Below the pieces are notes generated by a model. The model had not been told where the DNA came from, did no database searches, and worked only from the letters and a program-made list of their open reading frames with translations. 6,187 nt of DNA from Nitrospirota bacterium (lineage in GTDB: Bacteria; Nitrospirota; 9FT-COMBO-42-15; HDB-SIOI813). Below, one piece after another: positions 5,110 to 6,187 of the stretch. A program made the position numbers and the translations under genes. Within the stretch, counting starts at the first letter, position 1. Each line of letters starts with the position of its first letter. The stretch is from positions 1 to 6,187 of the forward strand of contig JACRGZ010000114.1 of the NCBI GenBank assembly GCA_016234155.1, read 5' to 3'.

Positions 5110-5309
5110 ATAAGGCCGCCTCCCATGAAATAGAGAAACTCTATCTCATCACCTTCCTTTAATTTGGTAACTGCGTAATCATCACGCCCTATCATCTTTG
5201 AATTAACCTCTACTGCCACCATCCTCGGTTCAACATTCCTGGCATTCAGGATTTCCAGGATTGTTGCCGCCTCTGTCTCTTCATTTTTACCATTGATCCT
5301 CAGCCGCAT
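5106..5309 (-). CDS. thiS: ThiS-like sulfur-carrier protein with GGG-LI tail
   Basis: This 67-residue beta-grasp protein has the ThiS length and layout: strand MRLRINGK, helix TILEILNARN, VAVEVNSKMIGRDDY, and a last strand KEGDEIEFLYF before MGGG. The diglycine is not terminal. The protein ends Gly63-Gly64-Gly65-Leu66-Ile67, so two residues probably have to be removed before adenylation, as known for QbsE and HcyS carriers trimmed by JAMM peptidases. The Mec-type gene at the operon's end is the obvious candidate. The ATG has AAGGGA upstream at suitable spacing. It is the first gene of the operon, 24 bp from the end of a MITE-like element. It overlaps the cysteine synthase start by 4 bp. A role in thiamine synthesis is less likely, because no thiG or other thiamine gene is present. 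The exact partner enzymes are inferred. Confidence 0.88.
   Translation of the reverse strand: MRLRINGKNEETEAATILEILNARNVEPRMVAVEVNSKMIGRDDYAVTKLKEGDEIEFLYFMGGGLI
5119..5123 (-). promoter_or_regulatory. cysK ribosome-binding site inside the carrier's glycine codons
   Basis: GGAGG on the minus strand is formed by the codons of Gly63 and Gly64 of the ThiS-like protein and stands 9 nt before the cysteine synthase ATG. The same bases therefore encode the functional tail of the carrier and initiate the next gene. This couples the two translationally and constrains the codons of the Leu-Ile extension. Confidence 0.75.
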
Positions 5310-5332
5310 ACTTATTATCCCTTCTATCTATT

Positions 5333-5487
5333 GAGGCTCTTGCAAAACTGTTTGTCATCCCCGAATTCTTCTATCCCCGATAGAAGCATTTCGGGGACGG
5401 ATATGCCCCCGACTGAATCTATCGGGGGCATATTCCCGCTCAGAATCCCTGCGGGAATGACAAAATGGGGACTTTTGCAAGAGCCTC
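5333..5487 (-). repeat. MITE-like palindromic element, copy B (complete, 155 bp)
   Basis: Perfect 15-bp terminal inverted repeats lie at 5333-5347 (gaggctcttgcaaaa) and 5473-5487. TATT occurs immediately outside both ends (5329-5332 and 5488-5491), a possible 4-bp target duplication. Three hairpins fill the interior. An imperfect one at 5359-5396 matches the long stem of copy A. A perfect 12-bp stem lies at 5401-5412/5422-5433, and an attcccgc/gcgggaat stem at 5432-5439/5451-5458. Block order on the minus strand matches the plus strand of copy A. The middle hairpin is absent from copy A, which has AT-rich sequence there. Open frames of about 61 codons on both strands are by-products of the palindromes. 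The element separates the operon's first gene from upstream DNA, so any promoter must lie in the element, in the last 24 bp, or beyond it. Confidence 0.88.
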
Positions 5488-5550
5488 TATTCAGTGTTAA
5501 ATTCCTCAATGTATAAGATTACCTACAATAGCAAGAATGCCTCAAAGTTG

Positions 5551-5973
5551 TCAAGTGTTTGAGCAGGTTTTAAAGAGATTACTCTCGTGGTTTGGATCAA
5601 GATCACCTGTGTTCTTGTACAGGAGGTAATGGATTATTTCGTGCTTCCAGCTAAGTCTGTCAGCAAGGAGTATCCTGTTAGGCATTGCAAACTCACCATA
5701 GCACATCTTCCCTTTATTATTATCTCCAATGCAGGGAAAATTAGGAGGGGGAAGCAAAACTACGGCAACATCCCAGAATTCGCCATCAAGTCCAGTACAC
5801 ACTGCGGCATCCTTAAATTCCTTCTCAAGCAATTCATAATATGTATTATCTATATAAACACCGGAAGCAGTAGATGCCCCGGAAATATCCGTAGCAGAAG
5901 ATGAAACATAAGTGCTGCCACAACCTGACAGGAAGAGGCAGAGTGCAATGATGGCCAGCCGCAGGATTATCAT
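5551..5973 (-). CDS. Small putative lipoprotein with an HExxH motif
   Basis: This 140-residue protein starts with a lipoprotein signal peptide: Arg5, a hydrophobic stretch, and lipobox LSGC with Cys18 as the lipidated residue. It is therefore probably anchored to a membrane facing the periplasm. A Ser/Thr/Ala-rich linker (about 20-38) follows. The C-terminal part has HEIIH (111-115) and a further His at 129 in DPNHE, the pattern of a zinc metallopeptidase active site (HExxH plus a downstream His). Four cysteines after the lipobox (59, 81, 91, 137) could form disulfides. I do not recognise a named family. At this size it might be a minimal zincin, or only retain the motif. The ATG has a purine-rich GGAAAGAG just upstream. 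It is separated from the sulfur operon by the element at 5333-5487 and shows no functional link to it. Confidence 0.8.
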   Translation of the reverse strand: MIILRLAIIALCLFLSGCGSTYVSSSATDISGASTASGVYIDNTYYELLEKEFKDAAVCTGLDGEFWDVAVVLLPPPNFPCIGDNNKGKMCYGEFAMPNRILLADRLSWKHEIIHYLLYKNTGDLDPNHESNLFKTCSNT

Positions 5974-6187
5974 ATCTCTTTCCAGTTAATATCTTAATGT
6001 GAGTTTACCTTACACACTTATTTTGTTCTGCAATTTACATACCTTTTTAATTCTACTCCGACAATTTTGTCATTCCCGAGGGTTTAATCGGGAATCTGGT
6101 TTGTTTTATAACCATATCCCCGATAAAAGCATTCGGGGATGACAGGGAAATAGGATTCTTTGCTTTACTATAAAGGATATCGTGTTA
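5974..6187. other. Gene-free region upstream of the lipoprotein gene
   Basis: No credible gene is seen here. The proximal part (about 5974-6063) is AT-rich and should hold the lipoprotein promoter, but no convincing -35/-10 pair stands out. The middle holds a core copy of the palindromic repeat, and 6145-6187 shows nothing I can assign. Confidence 0.6.
6064..6144 (+). repeat. Palindromic element, copy C (core only)
   Basis: It shares with copies A and B the block ttgtcattcccg, a perfect attcccga/tcgggaat stem (6072-6079/6088-6095), the catatcc block, and the ending cggggatgaca. The outer ends tgtcat and atgaca are inverted (6068-6073, 6139-6144). The long TIRs ending in ttgcaa are missing, and the second stem is shortened to 6 bp (6118-6123/6133-6138). 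Orientation matches copy A. It is either a decayed copy or a separate, smaller family from which the TIR-bearing form was built. Confidence 0.75.

Noticed and set aside
5324..5516. Open reading frames of about 61 codons on both strands across the palindromic element
   Set aside because: They mirror each other because the DNA is an inverted repeat, lack family resemblance, and consist of repeat sequence only.
5488..5550. Possible promoter for the sulfur operon upstream of copy B
   Set aside because: Only partial -35-like and -10-like words at poor spacing are visible, and a transcript would have to cross three hairpins. The 24 bp between the element and the first gene also lacks a clear pair.
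6036..6064. Possible promoter for the lipoprotein gene (TTGTCG, 17-nt gap, TATGTA on the minus strand)
   Set aside because: Both boxes match the sigma-70 consensus poorly, and similar matches occur by chance in AT-rich DNA.

Overview
The window carries one long minus-strand operon (about 147-5309) for protein-bound sulfur transfer into amino acids, plus an unrelated small lipoprotein gene upstream of it (5551-5973, also minus). The organism cannot be named from this sequence. The moderate G+C, the lipobox protein, the zinc-ribbon threonine synthase and the paired MoeB/ThiF-like enzymes suggest a deep-branching Gram-negative bacterium of the Nitrospirota or Desulfobacterota kind. That is inference from sequence style only.

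In transcription order the operon reads: a ThiS-like sulfur carrier whose C-terminus is GGG-Leu-Ile; a CysK-type cysteine synthase (4-bp overlap); a MoeB/ThiF-like adenylyltransferase; a threonine synthase-type PLP enzyme (26-bp overlap); a CysO-type sulfur carrier ending in a free Gly-Gly; a stand-alone NIL-domain protein; a second MoeB/ThiF-like adenylyltransferase; and a JAMM/Mov34 metallopeptidase of the Mec type. The established reference is the CysO-CysM-Mec route of Mycobacterium tuberculosis. There an E1-like enzyme activates the carrier's Gly-Gly tail, the tail becomes a thiocarboxylate, a PLP synthase joins it to an activated serine, and Mec cuts cysteine off the carrier. This operon doubles the parts (two carriers, two activators, two fold-type-II PLP enzymes) around a single JAMM peptidase. 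That suggests two parallel or interlocking branches, possibly cysteine plus a four-carbon amino acid such as homocysteine or threonine.

The non-coding DNA is unusually structured. Two copies of one short palindromic, MITE-like element bracket the operon in opposite orientation. One (5333-5487) has perfect 15-bp terminal inverted repeats and a possible TATT target duplication 24 bp upstream of the first gene. The other (1-146) begins at the base after the last gene's stop codon. A third, core-only copy (6064-6144) lies upstream of the lipoprotein gene. Inside the operon, three different small palindromes sit in the gaps, and the carrier-to-NIL gap also holds ten perfect copies of a 7-bp tandem repeat. 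No tRNA, rRNA, CRISPR array or transposase gene was seen. The longest gene-free stretch is 5974-6187.
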